Shown here piece after piece: positions 8,249 through 16,532 of a stretch of 58,918 nt of DNA. The stretch is from positions 1 to 58,918 of the forward strand of contig JBHEMX010000040.1 in assembly GCA_046262355.1 (NCBI GenBank), given 5' to 3'. The stretch comes from DATADD01 sp046262355. GTDB taxonomy: Bacteria; Actinomycetota; CADDZG01; WHSQ01. A program made the position numbers and the translations under genes. Below the pieces are notes generated by a model. It was not told the origin of the DNA. It did no database searches and was given only the letters and a program-made list of their open reading frames with translations. The first letter of the stretch is position 1; every line of letters begins with the position of its first letter.

Positions 8249-10213
8249 CTACTCGAGCGCATAGCGAGCCACGATCGTGCGCGGCTCCGTGAGTGTCCCA
8301 GAGACCCGCAGCAGCCCGTCCTCGGCGGCGCCCGTCGACGACTCCACGAGGCTGGACTGAAAGGGCGGAACCACGGTTAGGGTGAACCGATCGGGAACCA
8401 CGGTCGCCTGCGGGCTCAAGGTCATCGTGAACTCGCCGCCTCGGTCGGAGGGCTCGAATGCCTCGGAGATCGTGTAGGCAACGCTCACCTCGACCGTGCT
8501 CTCCGGGGCCACCTCGATGATGTTCCACACGACCGGGAAGCCCCCTTCATCATCCGTGAGGATCGGTAACTGCTCTCCGTCGAGCAGAAAGGCTTCGGGC
8601 TCGGCGCCTTGGGGCAGCAAAAAGTTGAGCATCATCCGGTTGACCCCCGCCACATCGCCTTCGATCGTGGGACCGAGCAGAAGCGAGGGCGGCCCCGGAG
8701 GTGCCAGGTTCTCGAGGGACGCGGTTGCGATAACGCTCGCGTCGCCTTGTTGCGTGAGCCGAACGGTCGTGTCGATCGTGCGCCGAAGGAAGTAGTCAAT
8801 CTTGTTGGCGGCGGTGTTGTTATGGAAGAGCAGCTGCTGATTCGGAACGTCTGCATCGAGCCCACCGTCGGCGTCGAGCTCTTGCAACGCCTCTTGCGCC
8901 CCCACGTCGGCTGCGTACATCTTGAGATGCTGCGTCCCGAACGCCTGCCCGAGCGCGGATACCATGGTCGCTGCGTCCGCCTCGCCGCGACTGAACCGCT
9001 CCCAGAACTGCCGGGTCAGGTCCGAGATGTAACGGTTCTGCGCTCCTCCTCGACCGTCGAATGTCACGTAGCTGTCGTGCAGAAGAACGCGCGCGGCGTT
9101 GTCCGGCCCTACATCCACATCCATGCCCTGCGCGCGCAGCGGACCGGTTGCCGCGGTCAGGTAGCCAAGCGCGATGGGGTCCATCGCGATCACCCCATCG
9201 AGGCGCTCGCCCCTGGCCGCCTCGTACATCCTGAGCCACACCTGGGACACGACGGGGAAGTCGGGCGAGAAGTTCGCCTGCTGCCATTGCCACAGGCTGG
9301 CGAAGGCCTCGTAGCGCCGCCTGTACCACGAGGGTGCCTCGACCGCCTCCGAGGGGTCGAGCACAAGCTCCCCTATGGTTCCGATGTGCCCGACGCTCAC
9401 CCGGCCGTCTGAGACATCCAAGGTGCCGTAGACACCGCTGATGCCCCCTCCGGCGCGCGCTTCACTGGGAGACTGGAAGGCCAGCAGATAGCGCCGCTCG
9501 CCGTTCTCGGCCAGGATGCTGGGAAGCGCAGCCAGCACGATCCCGCCGCTCCGGGTCGCATCCCGGGCGCCGTCGAGCCGCCGCCGGGCCCCGGCGAGGG
9601 CCTCTCTGATGAACGGGACGGTGGGCTCGGGGACCTCATCGAGTCGATCGTCAGCGCTTGCGAGGAGCCCCTCGGCCCCGGCCAGCGCAGGCTCCATCGC
9701 GTCCATCGCGTCGAAACGTGCTCGGCCGTCGCGGTACAGAGCCGCCACGAGGCCTGCATCAGCACCGGCCTCGCGCGCCCCCGCCACGACTTCCAGTCCC
9801 GCGCGCGCTCCCCACGCAGCCGCGTCGGCCATGGCGCGAGCAGCCTGGACGTCTGATCCGACGAACGGGAGGCGAAGCCCCACCTGGAACGCGGGGTGGC
9901 GGCGAAGGTCGCGCGCGTCGCGCGCGGCAGCTAGGGCTTCGGTGAAGCGCTCGGCGGAGGCGGCGAGATCGCCTTGAACAACCGCCCCGACCCCCTTCTC
10001 CAGCGCGCCGTCGGCACCCTGCAGCGACGAGCGCAGCCGGAGAGCCACATAGGCTCCGTCGAGGAGGAGCAGCGCCCCGACAACGATCAGCGCCCAGAGA
10101 ATCACGCTGCGGGCACGCGACGCCGAAACGACCCCCACCGCCTTGTCACCCCTGTGTCGAGGCCCCCCGTCCGCCGGAGATCGCCGCGCGCGGGGTCGAG
10201 ATCCGGTTCGCAC
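8249..10213 (-). CDS. DUF4012 domain membrane protein
   Basis: A 654-residue protein with one N-terminal transmembrane helix (about 36-57) and a large predicted extracytoplasmic domain. The segment SPSEARAGGGISGVYGTL and the later YISDLTRQFWERF region fit the DUF4012 family, which is common beside exopolysaccharide genes in Gram-positive bacteria. Its function is unknown. It converges on the BY-kinase gene with 22 bases between stops. The first 30 residues are Arg/Gly rich and weakly coding in character, so the true start may be downstream, for example at the VVSASRARS region. Confidence 0.8.
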   Translation of the reverse strand: MRTGSRPRARRSPADGGPRHRGDKAVGVVSASRARSVILWALIVVGALLLLDGAYVALRLRSSLQGADGALEKGVGAVVQGDLAASAERFTEALAAARDARDLRRHPAFQVGLRLPFVGSDVQAARAMADAAAWGARAGLEVVAGAREAGADAGLVAALYRDGRARFDAMDAMEPALAGAEGLLASADDRLDEVPEPTVPFIREALAGARRRLDGARDATRSGGIVLAALPSILAENGERRYLLAFQSPSEARAGGGISGVYGTLDVSDGRVSVGHIGTIGELVLDPSEAVEAPSWYRRRYEAFASLWQWQQANFSPDFPVVSQVWLRMYEAARGERLDGVIAMDPIALGYLTAATGPLRAQGMDVDVGPDNAARVLLHDSYVTFDGRGGAQNRYISDLTRQFWERFSRGEADAATMVSALGQAFGTQHLKMYAADVGAQEALQELDADGGLDADVPNQQLLFHNNTAANKIDYFLRRTIDTTVRLTQQGDASVIATASLENLAPPGPPSLLLGPTIEGDVAGVNRMMLNFLLPQGAEPEAFLLDGEQLPILTDDEGGFPVVWNIIEVAPESTVEVSVAYTISEAFEPSDRGGEFTMTLSPQATVVPDRFTLTVVPPFQSSLVESSTGAAEDGLLRVSGTLTEPRTIVARYALE

Positions 10214-10501
10214 CTGTCCCGCCGTCCACCTCCCTGTTGTCGCTCAACACAAGGCTAGACGACACAACACGGAACGACGCCGGGAGAAGCTCCACGGTGT
10301 TCAGCAGCGGCTTGGATGCGAGTCTCAACCTAACGAGAGGCCTCAGCGCAAGGCGCCGAAGGGCCGCTCGGCCGGCGAGCTCGTTGGAGTTAGACACGCG
10401 CGACACGTCCAAACGAAATGAGAAACGAACCTTCTCGCCCCGGTGGAACTTAGAAAGGCTGTGCGCGACTCAGTAGCTCAGACACGCAGGTTGGGCTGCG
10501 C

Positions 10502-10834
10502 CTAGCTGCTGGACCCGTAAGCCCCGGGGCATCCACCCGGAGGCGCCGGGATGATGTCGTTCCTGCCGTTCTTCGGGGGGTGGTTTCTGTGTCCCTTCAA
10601 GGCGTTCCGGTTGACCCTGATCCTGACGTAGGGATTGGACTCGGAGCCCGTACGGTGACAGATCGTCACCTTGCCCTGCTTCTTCCCATTCTGTTGACCC
10701 TTGCCCGAGAGGCTTTCGATCGTGGGAAGCTGTGAGCCGTCGCCTCCGGGGTTCTGCGTGCGCACGCTGTTCACATAAAGACTCGCAACGATGAGCAGGG
10801 CCACGGCCAGCACGGCAATGCCCGTTCTCTTCAT
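10502..10834 (-). CDS. Small exported protein with CHxTG...GHxxH...DIIP motif
   Basis: A 110-residue protein with a hydrophobic N-terminal signal or anchor (residues 5-20). A conserved-looking C-terminal block follows: KVTICHRTG (C59, H60), NPYVRIRV, GHRNH (H82, H85), then NDIIPAPPGGCP (C102). This block matches a motif I recall from secreted or wall-anchored actinobacterial proteins. The paired Cys and His residues suggest metal binding, though this is inference. The start chosen is ATG 10834 (MKRTG); the frame is open a few codons further upstream. A long structured leader lies upstream (10859-11050). Confidence 0.65.
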   Translation of the reverse strand: MKRTGIAVLAVALLIVASLYVNSVRTQNPGGDGSQLPTIESLSGKGQQNGKKQGKVTICHRTGSESNPYVRIRVNRNALKGHRNHPPKNGRNDIIPAPPGGCPGAYGSSS

Positions 10835-10907
10835 GGATAACCGCAATCCGCCCACCACGTACCCCCTCTTCGAAGCCCCTAGCTATGAAGGTTATACCAG
10901 CTAGCCG

Positions 10908-10946
10908 GTCGGGAAGCCAGGCTTTCCCAGGAGCCCTTTTCCCGAC
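10908..10946 (-). promoter_or_regulatory. Mutually exclusive hairpins in the leader of the small exported protein
   Basis: Two overlapping inverted repeats occur about 75-110 bases upstream of the start at 10834. One pairs GTCGGGAA (10908-10915) with TTCCCGAC (10939-10946). The other pairs GGGAAGCC (10911-10918) with GGCTTTCCC (10920-10928), with one bulge. They cannot form together, so the segment could act as an attenuator or switch. No known riboswitch consensus was recognised. A chance GC-rich fold is possible. Confidence 0.3.
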
Positions 10947-11128
10947 CCCTTCTTCGAGCCGGGACCCGGAGAGGAGCGGCCCCGGCGAATTTGCAGCTCC
11001 TTCCCTGCAAGTTTTTGGCAATAACTGGTTCTAAAGCCGGCATGGATACGCTATTCTTCGCGCTCATCAGTTGAGTCAGAGAGACGGCGAGGGGCCGGCT
11101 CTCGGACACCTCAAGGGAGGCCGACTCT

Positions 11129-12349
11129 ATGTTCTCGACTCGTCACGCCCCGACCCGCGCGGCGCGCCGGACGTTGCCGGCGATAGCGATCGCCATGATG
11201 CTGAGCGCGGCCGCCCTTGCGCCCGCCGCCGCGGCCGACGGCGACGTCAGCCAGCTCGCCGGCGATCCCTGCAACGGCGGCTCCAGCAACCCGACCTTCT
11301 ACACCAACAACCACCGCGTCGTCACGACCGGAGGACGCACGCTCGCGGTGTGGGACCCCCACGGCAGCGACGTGAAGATCGCATGGCGCGACGGCACCGG
11401 TGCATGGAGCAGTAAGACGATCTTCGACAATGCCCCCGACGAGGTCGCCAACGACCGCCCCGCGTCCATCGCGCTGGACGCCAACGGCCATGCCTGGGTG
11501 GCGTGGAGCGGCTACTCGTTCGCCGCGGGCAAGGAGGCTCCGGTCAAGCTGCGGCGCCTCGACGACCTCGGGGCCGCTTCCGGCCCGACCGTCGGCCCCA
11601 TCACCACCGTCCAGGCCAAGGACAGAGGAAACACGGGGGTCGACCTCCAGATCCTCAACGGGCGCGGCTACCTCGTGTGGCTGACCCGCTCGGGTGACAG
11701 CCTCTACGAGCTCGTGACTGCGCAGTTCAACCCGAGCGACACGACGCCGGTCATCGCCGACCGCTCGGTCATCTACTCGGCGAGCGGCTCGTCCGCGTCG
11801 GCGACCCTTGTGCCGACCTCGGCGGGTATGCGGATCGCGGCGCGCGCCGGCAGCCTCAAGATCTACGTGCACAACGGTGGTGCGTCGTGGTCGGCGGGAA
11901 GCGCCGCCGTCTCGTTCCCCTCCAAGTCCAAGCCGAGCGCGGTCGAGTTCGGCGGTGAGATTTACGTCGCCTTCCAGAGCGCCCCGTTCAACGACGAGAT
12001 CGTCAAGGTGTCGCGCTTCAACCTCAGCGGCAGCAGTGTGAGCACTTCGCTCACGACGTCGGGATCGCGCTACGTCCAGCCGGTGCTGGCGGCCGGCGGC
12101 GGCAAGCTCTTCGTCGTGATGGTCCAGAAGGGCACGGTGCGCACCGTCGTGTCGCGCTCCTTCAACGGCACCTCGTGGGGCGGCGACGTCACGGAGATCT
12201 CGGCCCAGGTCACCAACGGCGGCGACTTCGCCTACCCGAACACCGAGACCCAGATAAGCGGTGGGCGGCTGCGCTTCATCGTCGACGGCAAGCGCTGCCC
12301 GAGCAGCAACCAGCGCAACGCAGTCTTGGGCTACGACCGCGCCGCCTAG
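11129..12349 (+). CDS. Secreted beta-propeller-like protein
   Basis: A 406-residue protein with a Sec-type signal peptide: basic start, hydrophobic core AIAIAMMLSAAALAPAAAA, cleavage near residue 36. The mature part has repeated blocks such as LAVWDPHGSDVKIAWRDG, AWVAWSGYSF and IYVAFQSAPF. These are typical of exo-sialidase-like or generic beta-propeller folds of extracellular actinobacterial proteins. No catalytic signature was identified. ATG 11129 has AAGGGAGG about seven bases upstream. The gene appears to be a single transcription unit. A long open frame on the opposite strand across this gene is an effect of GC-rich coding sequence. Confidence 0.75.
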   Translation: MFSTRHAPTRAARRTLPAIAIAMMLSAAALAPAAAADGDVSQLAGDPCNGGSSNPTFYTNNHRVVTTGGRTLAVWDPHGSDVKIAWRDGTGAWSSKTIFDNAPDEVANDRPASIALDANGHAWVAWSGYSFAAGKEAPVKLRRLDDLGAASGPTVGPITTVQAKDRGNTGVDLQILNGRGYLVWLTRSGDSLYELVTAQFNPSDTTPVIADRSVIYSASGSSASATLVPTSAGMRIAARAGSLKIYVHNGGASWSAGSAAVSFPSKSKPSAVEFGGEIYVAFQSAPFNDEIVKVSRFNLSGSSVSTSLTTSGSRYVQPVLAAGGGKLFVVMVQKGTVRTVVSRSFNGTSWGGDVTEISAQVTNGGDFAYPNTETQISGGRLRFIVDGKRCPSSNQRNAVLGYDRAA

Positions 12350-12502
12350 CGGGCGCTTTTGACCGACTCTCGGCGCGTCGCTCCAAGCAGCGCAGGGTGG
12401 GGGAATCGAGGGCTGCAGCGATCGTGGCCGTCTCCGCCCCACGCAGTGCCCCGCGTCCCCGCCGAAGCTGATCGACGAGCTCTTGCCGAGCGCGCCGTTA
12501 TC

Positions 12503-12529
12503 CTACCTGGGAGGCACTCCTGGTAGTAT
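12503..12529 (+). promoter_or_regulatory. Operator-like inverted repeat and -10 of the MazEF-type pair
   Basis: The imperfect inverted repeat CTACCTGGGAG ... CTCCTGGTAG spans 12503-12526. It overlaps a -10-like TAGTAT (12524-12529) that ends six bases before the antitoxin ATG at 12536. This spacing implies a leaderless transcript. A palindrome over the promoter fits autoregulation by the ribbon-helix-helix antitoxin. No good -35 box is visible. Confidence 0.45.
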
Positions 12530-12535
12530 GACAGT

Positions 12536-12757
12536 ATGAAACTAAGCGTGAGTTTGCCCGGTGAGGTTGTTGAGTTTCTGGATGCTTACGCCGACGCGCA
12601 AGGGTTCGCCTCTCGCTCGGCGGTGGTCCACAAGGCCGTGCGACTCCTGAGGGCCTCGGAGTTGGGCCCCGCATACGAAGACGCGTGGGATGAATGGGAG
12701 GCCGCGGGGGAAGCCGACGCGTGGGAAGCGACGACGGCCGATGGACTCCAGTCCTGA
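12536..12757 (+). CDS. Ribbon-helix-helix antitoxin (MazE/CopG type)
   Basis: A 73-residue protein with an N-terminal ribbon-helix-helix DNA-binding domain (MKLSVSLPGEVVEFLDAYAD, then SRSAVVHKAVRLLR). An acidic C-terminal tail (about 45-73) probably wraps around and inhibits the toxin. It is predicted to bind the promoter palindrome and repress the pair. The stop overlaps the toxin start as TGATG (12755-12759), the usual coupling of this class of toxin-antitoxin operon. Confidence 0.85.
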   Translation: MKLSVSLPGEVVEFLDAYADAQGFASRSAVVHKAVRLLRASELGPAYEDAWDEWEAAGEADAWEATTADGLQS

Positions 12758-13104
12758 TGCGCCGTGGCGAGATCCGAATCGTTGACCTTGATCCGACCCG
12801 GGGAGCGGAAGCCGCCAAGCGCCGACCGGCGGTGGTCGTGAGCAACGATGGCGCGAATATCGCCGCAACGCAACTTGGCCGTGGCGTCGTTACCGTGGTG
12901 CCGGTGACCTCAAACGTCACGCGCCTCTACCCATTTCAGGTCCTTCTCGAAGCCACCGACACCGGTTTCGACCGCGACTCCAAGGCTCAGGCCGAACAGG
13001 TTCGTTCCGTTGCCGCCGAACGTCTTGGTCGCCGTACAGGTGTCGTGCCTCCGCCGCTCATGGCCAAGCTCGACGAGGCCCTTCGACTTCATCTCGCGCT
13101 GTAG
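12757..13104 (+). CDS. MazF/PemK-family endoribonuclease toxin
   Basis: A 115-residue protein that fits MazF in length and motifs: GEIRIVDLDPTRGAEA near the start, KRRPAVVVSND, then VTVVPVTSNV and KAQAEQVRSVAAERLG. The family cleaves mRNA at short sequence motifs when the antitoxin is degraded. The start ATG 12757 overlaps the antitoxin stop. No truncation or missing core residue is apparent, so the module looks functional. Confidence 0.88.
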   Translation: MRRGEIRIVDLDPTRGAEAAKRRPAVVVSNDGANIAATQLGRGVVTVVPVTSNVTRLYPFQVLLEATDTGFDRDSKAQAEQVRSVAAERLGRRTGVVPPPLMAKLDEALRLHLAL

Positions 13105-13263
13105 CTCCAGCCTCCCCGATCCGATCCCCTGGGAGGGTTGCCCGGCACGAGGCTGAGGATCGACCCTTTCTTGGGGGGGCAGGCGAGGACCTTTGCTCCC
13201 CTACCGCCGCCCGGCGACGGTGGAGGGTCTCTGGTCGGCCGGGCGCGGCTGGCTCGGGGTCGA

Positions 13264-14202
13264 TCAGTACTCGGCGGGCCTCTTCTCGAGGAACCAGCGC
13301 ACGGTTTCTCCCACGGCCTGCTCCCAGTCGGCCTCGGGCTTCCATCCGAGCACCTCGCGTGCGCGTGTGATGTCCGCTCTCGTATGACGTACATCGCCGG
13401 CGCGCCGCGGGGTCGAGGTGGGCTCGATCCACGCGTCCATCGCGTGCGACACGGACTTGAGCACGTGGTTGACGGTCTTGGCTCCCCCGCCGCCGATGTT
13501 GATCACCACTCCGTCGACGCCGTCCTCGGCGTCGGCCGCGAGCAGGTTCGCTCGCACGACGTCGTCGATGTAGGTGAAGTCGCGTGACTGCTCGCCGTCC
13601 CAGTGCACCTCGGGAGCCTGCTCGGCGGCGAGCGCCTTGATGAACGCCGGGAACACCGCCGCGTACTTGGACTCGGGATGCTGTCCCGGTCCGAAGACGT
13701 TGAAGTAGCGCAGCGACACCGTGGACAGTCCCTTGAGCGGAGTCCAGATGCGACAGTAGTTCTCGCCCGCGAGCTTGCTGGTCGCATACGGCGACATCGG
13801 GTTCGTCGGCATCCCCTCGTGGTTGACGGCGCCCTCGGTGTCGCCGTAGACGCTCGAGCTCGACGCGTAGACGACGCGCCCGACGCCCGCGTCGGTCGCC
13901 GCGAGCAGGAGCTGCATCGTGCCCACGACGTTGCATTCGAGAGCGAGCAGCGGCTCGTCGACCGAGCGCGGCACGCTGCGGACGGCTCCTTCGTGGAAGA
14001 TGACGTCGACGCCGATGCACGCCTTGGTCACGTCGTCGGCGTCGCGCAGGTCACCCCTGATCAGCTCCGCGTCCTCCGGCACGTTGTCCTCGAAGCCCGT
14101 GAGGAAGTTGTCGATGATGCGCACGGAGTCGCCGCGCTCGAGCAACGCGCGCGCGATCGCAGATCCGATGAATCCCGCTCCACCCGTTACGAGAGCCTGC
14201 AT
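13264..14202 (-). CDS. NAD-dependent sugar epimerase (GalE/WbpP-like)
   Basis: A 312-residue short-chain dehydrogenase of the extended type. The Rossmann motif GGAGFIG is at 7-13, followed by YASSSSVYG and the catalytic pair in SPYATSK (Y-x-x-x-K). The C-terminal part has RDFTYIDDVVRAN, typical of UDP-hexose 4-epimerases. It likely interconverts UDP-glucose/galactose or their uronic or N-acetyl forms for surface glycan synthesis. The start ATG 14202 is chosen because GGAAGGAA lies five bases upstream and the Rossmann motif follows directly; the frame is open further upstream. The exact sugar cannot be decided from sequence alone. Confidence 0.82.
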   Translation of the reverse strand: MQALVTGGAGFIGSAIARALLERGDSVRIIDNFLTGFEDNVPEDAELIRGDLRDADDVTKACIGVDVIFHEGAVRSVPRSVDEPLLALECNVVGTMQLLLAATDAGVGRVVYASSSSVYGDTEGAVNHEGMPTNPMSPYATSKLAGENYCRIWTPLKGLSTVSLRYFNVFGPGQHPESKYAAVFPAFIKALAAEQAPEVHWDGEQSRDFTYIDDVVRANLLAADAEDGVDGVVINIGGGGAKTVNHVLKSVSHAMDAWIEPTSTPRRAGDVRHTRADITRAREVLGWKPEADWEQAVGETVRWFLEKRPAEY

Positions 14203-14301
14203 GTTGTTCCTTCCGATCGCCGTCGACCCAGCCCACGGCTCGTGCCGGGCGGCCACCGGAGTGTAGTCGTCGCTCCGGAGCGCGCCTCGTTCCGTAGTGG
14301 G

Positions 14302-15423
14302 TCAATCGGAGTCTCTGCGACCTGCCTTGAGCGCCGACTCGACGCCCCCCAGGACGCGATCGACCATCTCCTCGGTCGCCGTCCTGCCCATGAGCCCGAT
14401 GCGGATCGCCCGTCCCATCGTGGGCTCGAGGCCGCCCGAGATCATGATGCCCTCGTGCTCCAGGAGATGGCGCTGGATCGCCGCAGGATCGTCCGCCCAG
14501 GCCGCCACCACCAGGTTGGACTCGACCCCCGGATGCGGCACGGGCTGGAGGCCCAGCTCTCGCAGGCCCTCGCGGCAGCGCTTGGCGAGCTCGGCGCGCC
14601 GGGCGACCCAGCCGTCGAGGCCGGTCTCGAGGATCCGGCGCAGGGAGGATGCCAGCGCGAGCACCAGGTTGGTCGGCATAGTCACCGGGTGCGGGTGCCA
14701 CGAGGCCCACTCGGCCCGATAGCGGTCCCACACGCCGAGGTCTAGGTACCACGACTCGGGCCGTGCGCTGCGCGCCAGGACGCGCTCTCGGCCCCGCTCC
14801 GACAGCGCCAGGACGCCGAGGCCCGGTGGGGTCTCGAGGCCCTTCTGGGTCCCCGTGACGAGCGCATCGATGCCCATCGCCTCGACGTCGGCGAGCTCGC
14901 CGCCGACCGATGCGATCCCGTCGACCATGTAGATGACGTCGGCGGAGCGCGCCAGCGCGGCGATGTCCTCGATCGGATGGCGCACACCCGTCGCCGTCTC
15001 GACGTGCACGGTCAGGATCCCGTCGGCCCCGTCGAGGGCGGCCTCGATGCGCTCGGGATCGGCGGGCGCGCCGACCTCAACGGGGACCTCAACGACCTCG
15101 AGGTGGTGTGCCGCGGCGACCTCCATCAGTCGGTTCCCGAAGAAGCCCGTGTTGGCCACCACCACCGTCTGGCCGGCCTCGAAGAGGTTCAGCACCCCGG
15201 CGTCGAGACAGGTCGTGCCGGTCCCGGGGATGAGGTAGGGGCGGCGCGCCCCGAGGAGCTGCTCGAGCAGGCCGAGCGTCTCGCGATGGAGCGCGGTCCA
15301 GAGATCGCCGTAGTGAGCGATCACCTGGTGACCGAGGACCTCGAGGTCCTCGTCGTGGAGCTCGACCGGCCCGGCGATCATCAGCTCGGGCATGGCGGGG
15401 AGCTTGCGGGGGTCTATGGGCAT
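14302..15423 (-). CDS. Class V aminotransferase (alanine-glyoxylate aminotransferase family)
   Basis: A 373-residue PLP enzyme. The cofactor lysine is K194 in TGTQKGLETPPG, and D168 in YMVDGIAS should contact the PLP ring nitrogen. PGTGTTCLDAG (66-76) is the phosphate-binding loop. The family includes alanine-glyoxylate, serine-pyruvate and related aminotransferases. The substrate is not predictable, and there is no obvious pathway partner nearby. The gene is complete and of usual length, on the same strand as the epimerase but separated by 99 bases. Confidence 0.85.
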   Translation of the reverse strand: MPIDPRKLPAMPELMIAGPVELHDEDLEVLGHQVIAHYGDLWTALHRETLGLLEQLLGARRPYLIPGTGTTCLDAGVLNLFEAGQTVVVANTGFFGNRLMEVAAAHHLEVVEVPVEVGAPADPERIEAALDGADGILTVHVETATGVRHPIEDIAALARSADVIYMVDGIASVGGELADVEAMGIDALVTGTQKGLETPPGLGVLALSERGRERVLARSARPESWYLDLGVWDRYRAEWASWHPHPVTMPTNLVLALASSLRRILETGLDGWVARRAELAKRCREGLRELGLQPVPHPGVESNLVVAAWADDPAAIQRHLLEHEGIMISGGLEPTMGRAIRIGLMGRTATEEMVDRVLGGVESALKAGRRDSD

Positions 15424-15584
15424 CGTCCCACTCCTGGCCGGTGCATCTGTCCCAGTGTGTCCCCTCCGGGTAGGCGCGGCAAACTCCCGCCCGTTCGGCG
15501 GAGATGTGGGTGCACTTCGAGAACCGACGCCGACGGCGATCGTCCACGCAGACGATACGAAGGGGTGAAGGCGGGACCGTCATC

Positions 15585-15590
15585 TACGAT
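15585..15590 (+). promoter_or_regulatory. -10 element (TACGAT) of the EamA transporter gene
   Basis: TACGAT ends eight bases before the ATG at 15599 and fits the TANNNT pattern of actinobacterial -10 boxes. It would give a leaderless or nearly leaderless transcript. The -35 region is not convincing. Confidence 0.35.
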
Positions 15591-15598
15591 TCCGTCGC

Positions 15599-16500
15599 AT
15601 GCGAGCAGGCGATGCAGCGAGACTCATCCTGCTTGCCGCTGGGGCTCGTCGTTCCTTCTCATCAAGGTAGCGGTCGAGGCGTTCAGCCCGCTACAGATCG
15701 TCTTCGGGCGCGTCCTCCTGGGCGCCGCCGTTCTGCTCGTTCTCGTTGCCGCAAGCGGCCTGCGGCTGGCCTCGGAGGCGTCGACGTGGAAGCAGCTCAC
15801 GGTGATGGGGACCGTTTCCAACATCATCCCGTTCGCGTTGATCACCTGGGGCGAGCAGCGCATCACATCGGGCCTTGCCGCGATCCTCAACTCGACCACG
15901 CCGCTGTTCACCGCGACGATCGCCGCGATGTTCCTGCCCGGAGAGACGCTTAAGGCAACGCGCGTTGCGGGCATCGCCCTCGGGTTCGTCGGCGTCGCCG
16001 TCATCGTGGGCGTCGGCGCAGAGGGCGGAGAAGCCGTCGGTCAGCTTGCCGTGGTCGCCGCCTCGTTGTCGTACGGGGTGGGTTTCGTCTATGCGCGCCA
16101 TCGCCTCACGGGCCGCACGCTATCTCCGCTCGAGCTCTCGGCCGGTCAGCTCGTGGCCGCTTCGGCGCTCGCGCTGCCCCTCGCAGCACTCGATACGGTG
16201 GTGCACGAGCCTGCGTTCACCCCGATCGCGACGATCGCCGTGGCCGCGCTGGGCATGCTCGGCACCGGCATCGCATACACCCTCTACTACCGTCTGGTTC
16301 AAGACGTCGGTCCCACGAGCGCTTCGTTCGTGACCTATCTGCTTCCGATCTTCGGGGTCGCGCTCGGCCGGCTCGTGCTGGACGAGCGCCTCGGCTGGAA
16401 CACGGCGCTGGGAGCCCTGCTGGTGATCGCGGGCATCGTGCTGGCCGAACGAGCCGGTCGCGCGCCGCGCGCGCCCGTAGTCGTCCGGCGCGTTGGCTGA
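15599..16500 (+). pseudogene. EamA/DMT-family transporter with an N-terminal frameshift
   Basis: Ten-helix drug/metabolite transporter. The main frame carries WGSSFLLIKVAVEAFSP, WGEQRITSGLAAILNSTTP and the second EamA repeat through VLDERLGWNTALGALLVIAG. The expected N-terminus (MRAGDAARLILLAA) is read from ATG 15599 in another frame and joins the main frame at about 15645-15650 just before WGSSF. One base appears missing there, or a small indel is present. Either the gene is disrupted or the sequence has an error. The main frame has no good start of its own before WGSSF. Confidence 0.72.
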
Positions 16501-16532
16501 AGACTTTCCTTTAGTTTTGCCCGTCGTTGTGG

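Noticed and set aside
10859..11128. Cyclic di-AMP (ydaO-type) riboswitch in the leader of the small exported protein
   Set aside because: Some GC-rich segments recalled the class, but the conserved core sequences were not found.
11111..12442. Long open frame (443 codons) on the minus strand across the secreted propeller gene
   Set aside because: It is rich in Arg, Ala and Gly with no family features and lies opposite a gene with a signal peptide and ribosome-binding site. Such frames are common opposite GC-rich genes.
13603..14745. Open frame of 380 codons on the plus strand opposite the epimerase and aminotransferase
   Set aside because: The opposite strand carries clear motifs of two enzymes; this frame has none.
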